DNA of 64,000 nucleotides. Origin: Woeseiaceae bacterium. Lineage in GTDB: Bacteria > Pseudomonadota > Gammaproteobacteria > Steroidobacterales > Woeseiaceae. Each line of letters opens with the position of its first letter. Within the stretch, counting starts at the first letter, position 1. Shown here piece by piece: positions 18,038 to 26,275 of the stretch. The notes under the pieces are model-generated. The model searched no databases. It was not told the DNA's origin and was given only the letters and a program-made list of their open reading frames with translations. Location of the stretch: positions 124,001 through 188,000 of the forward strand of contig JANQGQ010000018.1 of NCBI GenBank assembly GCA_028277185.1, in the 5' to 3' direction. Position numbers and translations under genes: made by a program.

Positions 18038-20836
18038 TTAGAAGGTCTTGCTCAATGAAACGCCCCATTGCCGCGGCGGCGTGATGTAGCTGTTGAACGA
18101 GCCCGCTTGAGCGACCGAGTTAAAAAAGGTGATGTTGGAATCGTCATCGGTGAGGTTACGACCCCAAAAGTTGACGGCGAAACCATTCTCCATCAGCAAG
18201 ATGATGTTGGCATTTATCTGGTTTACCTCACGAGTCGGCGCGGCACCGTTCTCCGGCTCGAACAAGCTGATCTCGTTCTCATAGAGATATTCGATCCGGG
18301 GCGTCACGGTCGTACCGTTGCCGAGATCGAACCGATAACTAGCCGACATCGTCAGGCTCACATCATGGATGCCGGCCGGCCGCGTGCCGGAAAGATCGAC
18401 GCTGTTGACCGCCGGATCAGCGCACGCTACGACGATCTCGGGGTCGGTGATCGACAAGAACCCCGCCGATGGGCATGGGGCAGCCTCAAAGCTCTCGAAC
18501 TCCGGATCGAGATAGGTCAGGCCAAGGAAAAGACTGAGCGAATCAATCGGATTGACGGACGTTTCAATCTCCAGGCCTCTTACCGTTTGTTCTCCGGCAT
18601 TGGAGAGCTGCTGCCCGATTCCGGTGAAAATCACTGATTGGAAGTCATCCACCGACTGATCGAACAGCGCAAGATTGATATAGCCCCAGTCGTAAGACCC
18701 CTTTACGCCGATTTCGAATAGCCGGACGTCCTCGCCCGCGGCAAACCTCCCCACGACTGACCCATCGCTCGATATCGTCGGCGGTAAGGTGGTCAGCGCC
18801 AGGTTGGACGCTGGCGGCTTGTAGCCTGTTGAGAAGCTGAAATAGGTGTTGACGTTACCCGTCGCTTCGTAAGCAACGCGCGCAGTAAAGGTGAATGCAT
18901 CATCGACAACAAAACCATCATCGCTTAGTGAAATAGCATCATCGCGCACCGCCCCGTCGACCGGAAAACTCGGACCCAGCTGGAAAATCTGAAAGGGCTG
19001 TAGTTGCGTGAGGCCGAGGCCCGCCGCGAGGAACGGACTTGGCGCAGCGAGGCCCTGGGAGACCTGTGTCGCGTTGAGAATTGCGCCCTGGAGCGCTGCT
19101 GCACGATCAAGGGCAAAAGTCGGGCTTGTCGCAGAAGCGATTGCGGCGGCGGTAAGAAACGGGGCCGGATTACTAAGGTCAAATGGCACCCCAATCGCCT
19201 GGCCGAGAAGGTTTGCTGCTTCAAGCGAAATGCCCGAGGTCCCAAACTGAGTGAGATCGATGTTTTGGAAGGGGTCGGTTTGTGTGAGAAGGCCGGTAAC
19301 TTCCTTTTTGTCGCGCGTATAGCCAACCCCGCCCGTAAACGTCAGACGATCGGTGATTGCCCAATCGGTCTGGAAGAAGAGCGACAGAAGCTCATTGTCC
19401 TGCTCGAACCGGCCCATTGGGCCAGCACCCTGAGCGTAACTGGATCCCGTCGGCAAAACGCCCGGACCGCCAGGCGGGGAAAGCTCTGGAAAGAGCGCGG
19501 GGCCGGCGAGCGCTGAATCGGCTACCAGCGCCCCAATCAATTGCGTTGCGCCTTCAATGGCAGCGAGGTTTGTGCCGGCTGAGGCCAACAGCGCATCGCC
19601 AAAGGCGCGGAAATCCGCGCCGCCCAGTGCGGCCGAGTCAAACGTCAGAGCCTCATTGAAGTAGAAGCCGCCCGCCACCCACGTGAAAGCCCCAAAATCG
19701 CTTTCCCATTCTCCGGCGATGCGGAGCTCCTGGGTGAAGGTGTCGAAATCGAGTTCCCTGGGTTGGCGAATCAGGTCCGCTCCGGTGAAGTCTGCGTCGA
19801 TCGCGTTGAAGTCCGTTTGCGACCGATAGGCTGTGATCGATGTCACCGTGCCCCAGCTACGATACCAGTCGCCCTGGAGTGAAAGGCCTTTGCCTTCGAG
19901 TTCGTTTCTCGGCTCAGGCGCAACCGCGACCAGTCGATCGCCGGGATCAGTTTCCGCCGGTGGTACGAGACCGCCGAGCACGCCGCCGATCAACCCCGAT
20001 GTGACAGGACCTTGCTCGAAAAAGACTGCACCGCAGCAGGTCTCGTCGATCTCATCGTAGTCGCCAATCAGGCGGAAGGAGAGATCCTCAGAGGGCGTCC
20101 AAAGCAATTGCCCGCGAACTGACCAGCGGTCGCGGTCGTTGATGCTCTCCGACCCATTCACGAGATTGGTGTAGGTGCCACTGCGGCTATTGGTCGTGCC
20201 CGAGATGCGATAAGCAAGCTCATCCGTAATCGGCCCTGAAAGCGTACCGCGGAACCGAACCGTATCGAGATTACCGATAGTCGCTTCCACCGAACCTTCC
20301 GTTTCAAAAGACGGCGCTTTGGTGGTCACGTTGATCGCACCCACGGACACGTTCTTGCCGAACAAGGTCGACTGGGGACCACGCAGAACTTCTATCCGTT
20401 CAAGAGTCGAAAAATCGAACAATGACGAGGACACACGCGAACGGAAAACACCGTCAACGAAGACACCCACAGATGGGTCGATTCCGGGATTATTCGAGCC
20501 GTTTCCGAACCCGCGTATGGCGAACACAGTGCTCGACGAGGTCTGCAGCTGGTTGACCCGCAACGAAGGGACGCTCGCCTGCAAATCGATGATGTCGATG
20601 ATCCCTGCATTGGCGATGAGCTCGCCCTGGACAACGCTCACCGCCACGGGGACGTCTTGCAACGTCTGCTCACGTTTATTGGCGGTGACGACAATAAGGT
20701 CTAAGGGCGGATCTTCATCAGCTCCGGTGTCTGTCTCCTGAGCCATCGCCACACCAGCCACAAAGGCTGACAAAACAACGCCGCTCAGCAAAGAGCTGCG
20801 CACTCGTATCTGGTCCGAAACTTCCAACATACCCAC
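18038..20836 (-). CDS. TonB-dependent outer-membrane receptor
   Basis: 932-residue receptor with a signal peptide ending around residue 33 (GVAMAQ). A TonB-box-like segment LIVVTANKREQ is followed by the plug domain: VPVAVSVV, SVFVDGV, RIEVLRGPQSTLFG and INVTTK. The rest is a long barrel ending in aromatic LSKTF. The size and the LRGPQSTLFGKN motif place it among receptors common in Sphingomonad/Caulobacter-type and marine gammaproteobacteria. No N-terminal signalling extension is seen. The substrate is unknown; the nearby acylase suggests an amide or acylated compound. A perfect palindrome lies about 62 bases before the start codon. Confidence 0.95.
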   Translation of the reverse strand: MGMLEVSDQIRVRSSLLSGVVLSAFVAGVAMAQETDTGADEDPPLDLIVVTANKREQTLQDVPVAVSVVQGELIANAGIIDIIDLQASVPSLRVNQLQTSSSTVFAIRGFGNGSNNPGIDPSVGVFVDGVFRSRVSSSLFDFSTLERIEVLRGPQSTLFGKNVSVGAINVTTKAPSFETEGSVEATIGNLDTVRFRGTLSGPITDELAYRISGTTNSRSGTYTNLVNGSESINDRDRWSVRGQLLWTPSEDLSFRLIGDYDEIDETCCGAVFFEQGPVTSGLIGGVLGGLVPPAETDPGDRLVAVAPEPRNELEGKGLSLQGDWYRSWGTVTSITAYRSQTDFNAIDADFTGADLIRQPRELDFDTFTQELRIAGEWESDFGAFTWVAGGFYFNEALTFDSAALGGADFRAFGDALLASAGTNLAAIEGATQLIGALVADSALAGPALFPELSPPGGPGVLPTGSSYAQGAGPMGRFEQDNELLSLFFQTDWAITDRLTFTGGVGYTRDKKEVTGLLTQTDPFQNIDLTQFGTSGISLEAANLLGQAIGVPFDLSNPAPFLTAAAIASATSPTFALDRAAALQGAILNATQVSQGLAAPSPFLAAGLGLTQLQPFQIFQLGPSFPVDGAVRDDAISLSDDGFVVDDAFTFTARVAYEATGNVNTYFSFSTGYKPPASNLALTTLPPTISSDGSVVGRFAAGEDVRLFEIGVKGSYDWGYINLALFDQSVDDFQSVIFTGIGQQLSNAGEQTVRGLEIETSVNPIDSLSLFLGLTYLDPEFESFEAAPCPSAGFLSITDPEIVVACADPAVNSVDLSGTRPAGIHDVSLTMSASYRFDLGNGTTVTPRIEYLYENEISLFEPENGAAPTREVNQINANIILLMENGFAVNFWGRNLTDDDSNITFFNSVAQAGSFNSYITPPRQWGVSLSKTF

Positions 20837-20897
20837 CCCCGGGCTGTATTGCCGCCGTCTTGGCTACAGCTGATTTTTGCGTTTTGTTTTCTATATA

Positions 20898-20911
20898 CTA
20901 GTTATAACTAG
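20898..20911. promoter_or_regulatory. 14-bp palindrome in the TonB-receptor promoter region (candidate TetR operator)
   Basis: CTAGTTATAACTAG is a perfect palindrome, 62-75 bases before the receptor start codon in an AT-rich stretch. Its right half plus three bases, TAACTAGCTT, recurs exactly upstream of the acylase gene at 23256-23265. The TetR regulator at 24771 is the obvious candidate ligand. Confidence 0.5.
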
Positions 20912-21009
20912 CTTTATAGTCCACAAAAAAATAGCTATGACTATGTTTTGGGAGGGGCCCGGTCTGTCTGGCTTAGGCGTCTGATCGTCCGTGGCCGGAA
21001 TCACACGCT

Positions 21010-23202
21010 TCAACGCTCGCCCGGCGCATAGTCAGCGACCGCTTCGGCCAAGGCAGCCTCAAGCGTCATCGGTGGGCTGCGGAACGCTTCCTCGGCAAAT
21101 AGCTCAGCCTGGTCCGCATAATGAGGCGAGTCCGGATCGATCCTGTTTGCGCCGAAATGATAGACGCTTTGCAATGACACGTTGCCGTCGGGATCCCACT
21201 CGATGAAGTACTGAAGGCTGTCTCCGGCGATCGCCGAAAGCGGACCGTCCTTTGGATTGTCGGTCGAATAGATTGCGCGCAATACGTCCGGGCCACCCCG
21301 CAATGGCAGATCGACATCGCCGCGCCGCAATCGGTTGACCTCGCCCCAGGTCGGATCAATCCGACCGAACCCCTCTTCCAGCTCCGCCATGGCCTGGCGC
21401 ACTGCTTCGACTTTGTCGGTCAGGAAGGGATCCGACCTGGTCGGATTGAGCTGGACGCCGAGAAGCAAGTATCCAGTCCGGATTGCGAGCGCCGCTTCCC
21501 GGGAATCCGTCTCGGTATTGCCGTCCCAGCCGCTGAGCAGCGTCATGGCGTCTGCAAACTCTGGCGCACCGGCAATACCGGGATGCGCCTGAAGCTCACG
21601 CAGAAGCATCATCAGATACGAGTCTTCGGCGTAATACCCGTCCATCTTGTAATTCAGGATGTCCTCGCGACCGATAGATGGATCGGCGTCAAACAGGCGA
21701 AAAATTCTGAGGCCGCGGTTGCTGGTCTCGCTAACGACTCCAACATGATCTGGAAAGTCAACGGCATCCGGATTATCCCCCGAACCCGTAACATGAAACG
21801 GGTCATGATTGGCGGATACCACAAAGCCTGAAGGCGGGTTCTCAACGTAGGGCATCACAGACCGGAAGGGGTGAACGCCTTTCCAAACGAGATCGCTTCG
21901 ATCGCCAGGCGCAATGGTCGACCAATCCCATTCCGGCGATCGGACTGGCGCGCGTGCGTTGTAGTAGTACGCGATATTGCCGGTCTTATCGGCGTATATG
22001 ACGTTGAAAGCGGCTACGCCTTGACGGTTCATGGCCAGAAGCCAGTCGTCCTGGGTCCTGGCTCTGTTCATCCCATAGAGCTGTTCAATCGATTGAATGT
22101 CGCCGTAGCCGGCAAAGGAAATCGCAAACCATCCATTTGGCGTTTCCAGGACCGGGCCGTGAACGGAATGATAGACGTTGCGCTTGACCGTGATGCTGAA
22201 CGGCCCCCAGAGCTTGACTTTGAGGCGCACTGTCGAGACCTCAAACTCGCGCCATTCGCCGTCGAATCGATAATGGGTGGGGTTGTTCGGTTCGTTCACC
22301 TCCATCTCGTAGACATCGATAAGATCTGGCTTGCTCACCGTAATGGTCCAGGCAAGCTCGGAATTGGCGCCAAAGATGGCGAATGGCGAACCCGACACGA
22401 ACGCGCCGTAAATGTCCCATCCCTCGTTGGATTTGACCCGGGCCTCATAGAGCGCGGTTGGACCCACGAAGGGTTGGTGGGCGTTTGAATAGAGCCGTGT
22501 ATAACCGTCCGGCGAACGCGAAGGCGCGACGGCAATGGCATTCGACCCGATAATCGACGTGTCAACGCCGACATAGGACGCATATTCACGCCCCGTCAGC
22601 GGCACGCTCGCTTGATCACTGCTATCCGCACTCGTCTCATCGAACAAGTCGGCAAGCACATCGTCGAGGCCATAGACGAAGGGGCCGCGGGTCTTGGGAG
22701 CCGAGGCGACTTCGAAGCCTGTCAACGGCGCAAAGCCCTTGCTGCAGCGGCGCGCTTCTTCGGCACAGTAGTAATTGATCCCATCCGCATAGGCATCAAG
22801 CACCGCGCGGACCTCCGGCGAGAGATCGGTTTCATACTTCTCGCTGAATGTCTCACGCACCCGCATGGCGGCAATGAGATAGTCGGTCCTGGCGCCTTCG
22901 CGGCCCGTAGTCTCGCCCATCTGACCGCGCGCGAACACAAAGCTCCGTTCAATGTTGCGAATATTGTCTTCGGCTTGCGCATAGGCGAAGCCAAAAGCAG
23001 CGTCGACATCACGCTCGCCATAGACATGGGGCACCCCATAAGCATCGCGCACGATGCGAACGTCATAGAGATCACCGCGCTCGAGCGCTGCCTCCCGGTC
23101 GAAGGAACCCGGCGCCAAGAGACCGGAAGACCAGGCAACAGCCGCGCCGCCAAGCACAAGCAAAGCACCAGCAATGACGGGGAGTTTCTTCGTGACCGGC
23201 AC
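21010..23202 (-). CDS. Penicillin-acylase-family (S45) N-terminal-nucleophile hydrolase
   Basis: 730-residue exported or membrane-anchored Ntn amidohydrolase (penicillin G acylase / AHL acylase / cephalosporin acylase family). It carries the alpha-subunit motif VRIVRDAYGVPHVYGERD, a spacer and the autocleavage site GSNAIAVAPSRS; the nucleophile is Ser220 by this start, after which the beta chain begins. SANHDPF is a later conserved block. The family hydrolyses amide bonds of acylated substrates; I cannot choose between beta-lactam, homoserine-lactone or other N-acyl substrates. The GTG at 23202 precedes a typical signal-anchor (VIAGALLVLGGAAVA); starts as far as 23310 are possible but would place the palindrome at 23246 inside the gene. 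Confidence 0.88.
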   Translation of the reverse strand: MPVTKKLPVIAGALLVLGGAAVAWSSGLLAPGSFDREAALERGDLYDVRIVRDAYGVPHVYGERDVDAAFGFAYAQAEDNIRNIERSFVFARGQMGETTGREGARTDYLIAAMRVRETFSEKYETDLSPEVRAVLDAYADGINYYCAEEARRCSKGFAPLTGFEVASAPKTRGPFVYGLDDVLADLFDETSADSSDQASVPLTGREYASYVGVDTSIIGSNAIAVAPSRSPDGYTRLYSNAHQPFVGPTALYEARVKSNEGWDIYGAFVSGSPFAIFGANSELAWTITVSKPDLIDVYEMEVNEPNNPTHYRFDGEWREFEVSTVRLKVKLWGPFSITVKRNVYHSVHGPVLETPNGWFAISFAGYGDIQSIEQLYGMNRARTQDDWLLAMNRQGVAAFNVIYADKTGNIAYYYNARAPVRSPEWDWSTIAPGDRSDLVWKGVHPFRSVMPYVENPPSGFVVSANHDPFHVTGSGDNPDAVDFPDHVGVVSETSNRGLRIFRLFDADPSIGREDILNYKMDGYYAEDSYLMMLLRELQAHPGIAGAPEFADAMTLLSGWDGNTETDSREAALAIRTGYLLLGVQLNPTRSDPFLTDKVEAVRQAMAELEEGFGRIDPTWGEVNRLRRGDVDLPLRGGPDVLRAIYSTDNPKDGPLSAIAGDSLQYFIEWDPDGNVSLQSVYHFGANRIDPDSPHYADQAELFAEEAFRSPPMTLEAALAEAVADYAPGER

Positions 23203-23245
23203 CTCGGGCAAAACGCGAGCCGAGATTACCGCTTGTTTGACAAAA

Positions 23246-23265
23246 AAGCTAATAGTAACTAGCTT
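23246..23265. promoter_or_regulatory. Inverted repeat between the divergent acylase and DUF1214 genes
   Basis: AAGCTA and TAGCTT form an inverted repeat with an eight-base centre. The right half contains TAACTAGCTT, shared with the TonB-receptor operator. A TTGACA (23237-23242) directly abuts it on the plus strand, followed 17 bases later by TAGCTT, so a bound repressor would block a rightward promoter and probably the leftward one. Confidence 0.45.
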
Positions 23266-23374
23266 ATTGCGAATCGCCCGGCGTTGCTGGCCTGTTTGAT
23301 TAGCGCGCACATGGCGAAAAGCTTGGGCTCAACCGAGCACGGAACAGTCATCGGGGCGGAACGCGACACAGGCC

Positions 23375-23983
23375 ATGCAAAAGGCAATTCTCTTCGCATT
23401 GGCCTGCGTCCTCGCCGGCTTTATCTCCGGTGCCGGCGCTGCACTTGCGTACAGCGGCAAAAACCAATTGGGCGGTCATAAGCCCGGCTCGGTCGTCGGC
23501 GGCAATTGGAAAACCGATTTCGAAATCGGCTCAGAGAACGCCTCCGGCGCGCTTCGTGCGCGAATCGCACGCAAAGGCTTGTTTGCGCTCAAACGCGCCG
23601 ACGCGGTCTACTATACGCGCTCCACAGACGCGGACGGACGCGGCTTGTACGCCAATTGCAGCTATCGTCTTTCGGGGTCAACGTTTCCCGCGGAGTGGTG
23701 GTCCATCACTCTCTATGATGAAGGAAGCTATCTCGCAAAAAACCGAGATGGCGCCGCATCAGTCAACCGCGATGAAATCGTCGGCGACGCGGAGAATTGG
23801 TCTGCCATCGTCAGTCCGGAACGTCCCAACGACACGCCCAACTGGATCTCCACCAAAGGCGCGGTAACGTTCGATCTGACACTGCGGCTCTATCGACCGG
23901 ACCTCGAATATCTCATGTCTGGCGATGTCTCCGGCTTTCCCACGCTGGAGCGGCTCTCTTGTGACGAAGACTTTGCGTCATGA
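23375..23983 (+). CDS. DUF1214-domain membrane-associated protein
   Basis: 202-residue protein with an N-terminal hydrophobic segment (about 4-26) and a periplasmic domain. The segment RADAVYYTRSTDADGRGLYA and the later WSITLYDEGSYL match the DUF1214 core. The family has no established biochemical function; it usually occurs with DUF1254, which follows here with a four-base overlap (ATGA), showing translational coupling. It is divergent from the acylase gene across a region with a TTGACA box and an inverted repeat. Confidence 0.8.
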   Translation: MQKAILFALACVLAGFISGAGAALAYSGKNQLGGHKPGSVVGGNWKTDFEIGSENASGALRARIARKGLFALKRADAVYYTRSTDADGRGLYANCSYRLSGSTFPAEWWSITLYDEGSYLAKNRDGAASVNRDEIVGDAENWSAIVSPERPNDTPNWISTKGAVTFDLTLRLYRPDLEYLMSGDVSGFPTLERLSCDEDFAS

Positions 23984-24504
23984 TCCGCGTCGCGATCTTT
24001 GCTTCGGCCTTTCTCGTGGCGGCAGTTGCCGGGTGGACAGCAATGAACTGGGCCATCCCGAAAGTCATCATGATCAAAGCCATGGAAGGGCTTGCTGAAC
24101 GCGGCGCGGGCGTAAACTCCATGACCTTACGTGAACCTGCGGACCCCTACCGCCAATTTGTTGTGCGCCCGTCACCAGATCTTTTGTACTCTACGTGTGT
24201 CTACGACCTGGTACGTGCACCGTTGCGCATTAGCGTCGGACCAACCGACGGCTATTTATCGGTCGCCTTCTTCGACCACATCACGAACAACTATGAGACG
24301 CTCACGGGCAGCCTCATCACTTCGCAAGGTTCAGACATCATCCTGAAGCGAGAAGGTCAGGATTCGCTCTTCGACACCCATGTCGTCACAAGTCCGTCGA
24401 CTCGAGGTCTGGTGCTGGTGCGTCGTCAGATTTCCGGCAACGACAAACTACCGGCCATGCAAGCCGCGCAAGCAGAAGACTCCTGTGTAAGCCTCGCGCC
24501 ATAG
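23980..24504 (+). CDS. DUF1254-domain membrane-associated protein
   Basis: 174-residue protein with an N-terminal membrane segment (about 4-22) followed by a compact domain containing PSPDLLYSTCVYDL and ISVGPTDGYLSVAFFD. This is the small stand-alone DUF1254 form that pairs with a DUF1214 protein; in other bacteria both domains are fused in one longer secreted protein. Function unknown. It overlaps the preceding gene by four bases and ends 266 bases before the TetR gene. Confidence 0.78.
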   Translation: MIRVAIFASAFLVAAVAGWTAMNWAIPKVIMIKAMEGLAERGAGVNSMTLREPADPYRQFVVRPSPDLLYSTCVYDLVRAPLRISVGPTDGYLSVAFFDHITNNYETLTGSLITSQGSDIILKREGQDSLFDTHVVTSPSTRGLVLVRRQISGNDKLPAMQAAQAEDSCVSLAP

Positions 24505-24699
24505 GAGCGCCAGAGAACGGCCAGACCTGGCGCTTCTTCCGGGCCGTTCCCCGCTCTGACCTGTCGGCTTGGTTCCCAACGCTGAAGAACGGCGTCGATG
24601 CCGACAACACATCGATCACCAATCGTACAGCGGCGCTGCGGATGAGATCGCCTTGCCGCCCTTTTGATCGGATTCGCACGCAGTTGTAAGGCATTCAGA

Positions 24700-24737
24700 T
24701 ATAATCGAATTTTCTTGGTTTTAGCGTCTGTATACAG
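24700..24737 (+). promoter_or_regulatory. Candidate -10 element and palindrome before the TetR gene
   Basis: A perfect TATAAT (24700-24705) is followed by the 10-bp palindrome CTGTATACAG (24728-24737), 33 bases before the start codon. I see no good -35. The palindrome differs from the CTAGTTATAACTAG type, so autoregulation would require relaxed recognition. The rest of the 266-base gap shows nothing I recognise. Confidence 0.35.
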
Positions 24738-24770
24738 TCGTACTGCTCGTTTTGAGGACAGGTCCCTTTC

Positions 24771-25448
24771 ATGCCGAAATCGCCCGCCAAGACCTCTGTC
24801 CCCCAGCAAAAACGTGCCCAGAGGACTTATGACCGTCTGGTCGCGGTTACGGGTGAACTGTTGGACGAGGTTGGATTCGAACGGATTTCGACCAATGTGA
24901 TTGCGGAGCGTGCCGGGGTCTCACCGCCGGCGCTGTATCGCTATTTCGAAGACAAGTATGGCCTCATCAGCGTTTTCGGCCAGTTTGTCATGGAGGCGCA
25001 AAACGCGCTACTTGCAGAGGTCGGCGAGAATCTCGCAACCGATCCGGATTACGATTTGACGAGCGCTATCCTGACCCGACTGCTCCTCAAAACAGTTGAG
25101 GTCACAGAAGAGATTCCGGGTGGTGTTCGGGTGATGAAGTGTCTGCGGGTTGTGCCGGCGCTCAGCAATATCCGTACCGACTCGCACCATGAAATGGCGA
25201 CCGCTTTGGCTGCGGCCGCCGTCATACATCGGCCATCACTCTCCGAAGCGGAGATTTACCGCCAGTCTCTCTTCTCTATCGAAATCGGCTACACGGCAAT
25301 CGAGTTTGTGCTGGACAATCCAAAGGTCGATCGCGTAGCGACCATTAGAGACGCTTGCAACGCGATCGCTGCATTTAACAGCGTAGTCGTGCGGGTAGAC
25401 GAACCGCTCGACGTTTACACTTCGGAAAGACCTGGCAAGCGAGCATAA
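24771..25448 (+). CDS. TetR/AcrR-family transcriptional regulator
   Basis: 225-residue regulator. The N-terminal DNA-binding domain (about 10-65) reads from TYDRLVAVTGELLDEVGFER to NVIAERAGVSPPALYRYFED, the classic TetR helix-turn-helix with the recognition helix at ALYRYF. The C-terminal ligand-binding domain is unassigned. It sits at the right end of the low-GC island and is the only regulator there, so control of the receptor and acylase/DUF1214 promoters is a reasonable inference. GAGGACAGG lies just upstream of the ATG. Confidence 0.9.
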   Translation: MPKSPAKTSVPQQKRAQRTYDRLVAVTGELLDEVGFERISTNVIAERAGVSPPALYRYFEDKYGLISVFGQFVMEAQNALLAEVGENLATDPDYDLTSAILTRLLLKTVEVTEEIPGGVRVMKCLRVVPALSNIRTDSHHEMATALAAAAVIHRPSLSEAEIYRQSLFSIEIGYTAIEFVLDNPKVDRVATIRDACNAIAAFNSVVVRVDEPLDVYTSERPGKRA

Positions 25449-25503
25449 CGGCGAGAGAAGCAAGGGGCCGCTGAGTTCGTGCGCGCGGACAACCTGGAGC
25501 TGC

Positions 25504-26229
25504 TTAGCCGCACTTCGAGTCGCCGCAGGCCAGGCAGGTCATGCACCCATCCATCATGACGACGGCCACGGTGTTGCACTTGCTGCACAGTTGCGCACCT
25601 TCGGGATACTGGGAGTCTGAGAAGGCATCCTGCTGCTTGCGCGCCTCTTCGTACTCGGCCCGCTTCGCTTCGATCAGCCGCTGCTGGTGCTCGTCCGGAC
25701 CCACGTCCGTGAGCATGCCGATCGTCTGCAGGTGCTTCTCGACGATGTAGCCGAGCTCGGCGATGATCGACGGCATGAACTTGCCGCCGGGCTGCCAGTA
25801 GCCACCGCGCGGATCGAACACGGCCTTCAACTCGTCCACGAGGAAGGCCACGTCGCCGCCCTTGCGGAACACGGCCGAAATGATTCGCGTCAGCGCCACG
25901 ATCCACTGATAGTGATCGAGGTTCTTCGAATTGATGAAGATCTCGAACGGCCGGCGCTTTTCGAACTGTGTGCCCTCGTTCAGCACGATGTCGTTGATCG
26001 TCACGTACATCGCGTGATCCGAGATCGGGGTCTTGACCTTGTAGGTCGAACCGATGAGCACTTCCGGACGCTCGAGCTTCTCGTGCATCCGGATGACTTC
26101 GGCGCGGTCGCCACCGCCTTCGCGCCGGTACTCCGGCTTCTCCTGCTTCCCGCCTTCGGCTTCGGCTTCGGCTTCGGCTTCAGGCTTGTTTACCGCGTAG
26201 CCGACGATCTTCTTGTCGATCCTGATCAT
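25504..26229 (-). CDS. nrdJ: C-terminal part of split B12-dependent class II RNR (NrdJb)
   Basis: 241-residue TSCPD-domain protein that completes the catalytic chain of class II RNR. After a repetitive Glu-Ala stretch (about 17-26) come VKTPISDHAMYVTIND and the TSCPD-like core (FEIFINSKN, YQWIVALTR, PRGGYWQPGG). It ends in a cysteine-rich tail with LCSKCN and CMTCLACG, likely a zinc-binding and reductant-relay segment. The split into NrdJa and NrdJb is known from Pseudomonas aeruginosa. Start ATG 26229 follows AGAGG and lies 46 bases after nrdJa. Residues typical of a single-chain NrdJ are divided between the two genes, so both are needed. Confidence 0.9.
   Translation of the reverse strand: MIRIDKKIVGYAVNKPEAEAEAEAEGGKQEKPEYRREGGGDRAEVIRMHEKLERPEVLIGSTYKVKTPISDHAMYVTINDIVLNEGTQFEKRRPFEIFINSKNLDHYQWIVALTRIISAVFRKGGDVAFLVDELKAVFDPRGGYWQPGGKFMPSIIAELGYIVEKHLQTIGMLTDVGPDEHQQRLIEAKRAEYEEARKQQDAFSDSQYPEGAQLCSKCNTVAVVMMDGCMTCLACGDSKCG
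26154..26183 (-). repeat. Hexanucleotide tandem repeat in nrdJb
   Basis: Four perfect and one imperfect copies of CTTCGG (plus strand) encode the Glu-Ala repeat near the NrdJb N-terminus. Slippage would change the linker length by two residues without a frameshift. Confidence 0.85.
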
Positions 26230-26275
26230 TTTCGTATTGCCTCTCTTACCCGCCCGGACTGAAGCCGGCAGGGCA

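Noticed and set aside
24505-24770. Possible small gene or transposase remnant between the DUF1254 and tetR genes
   Set aside because: Short frames exist on both strands, but none has a recognisable motif, ribosome site or terminal repeats.
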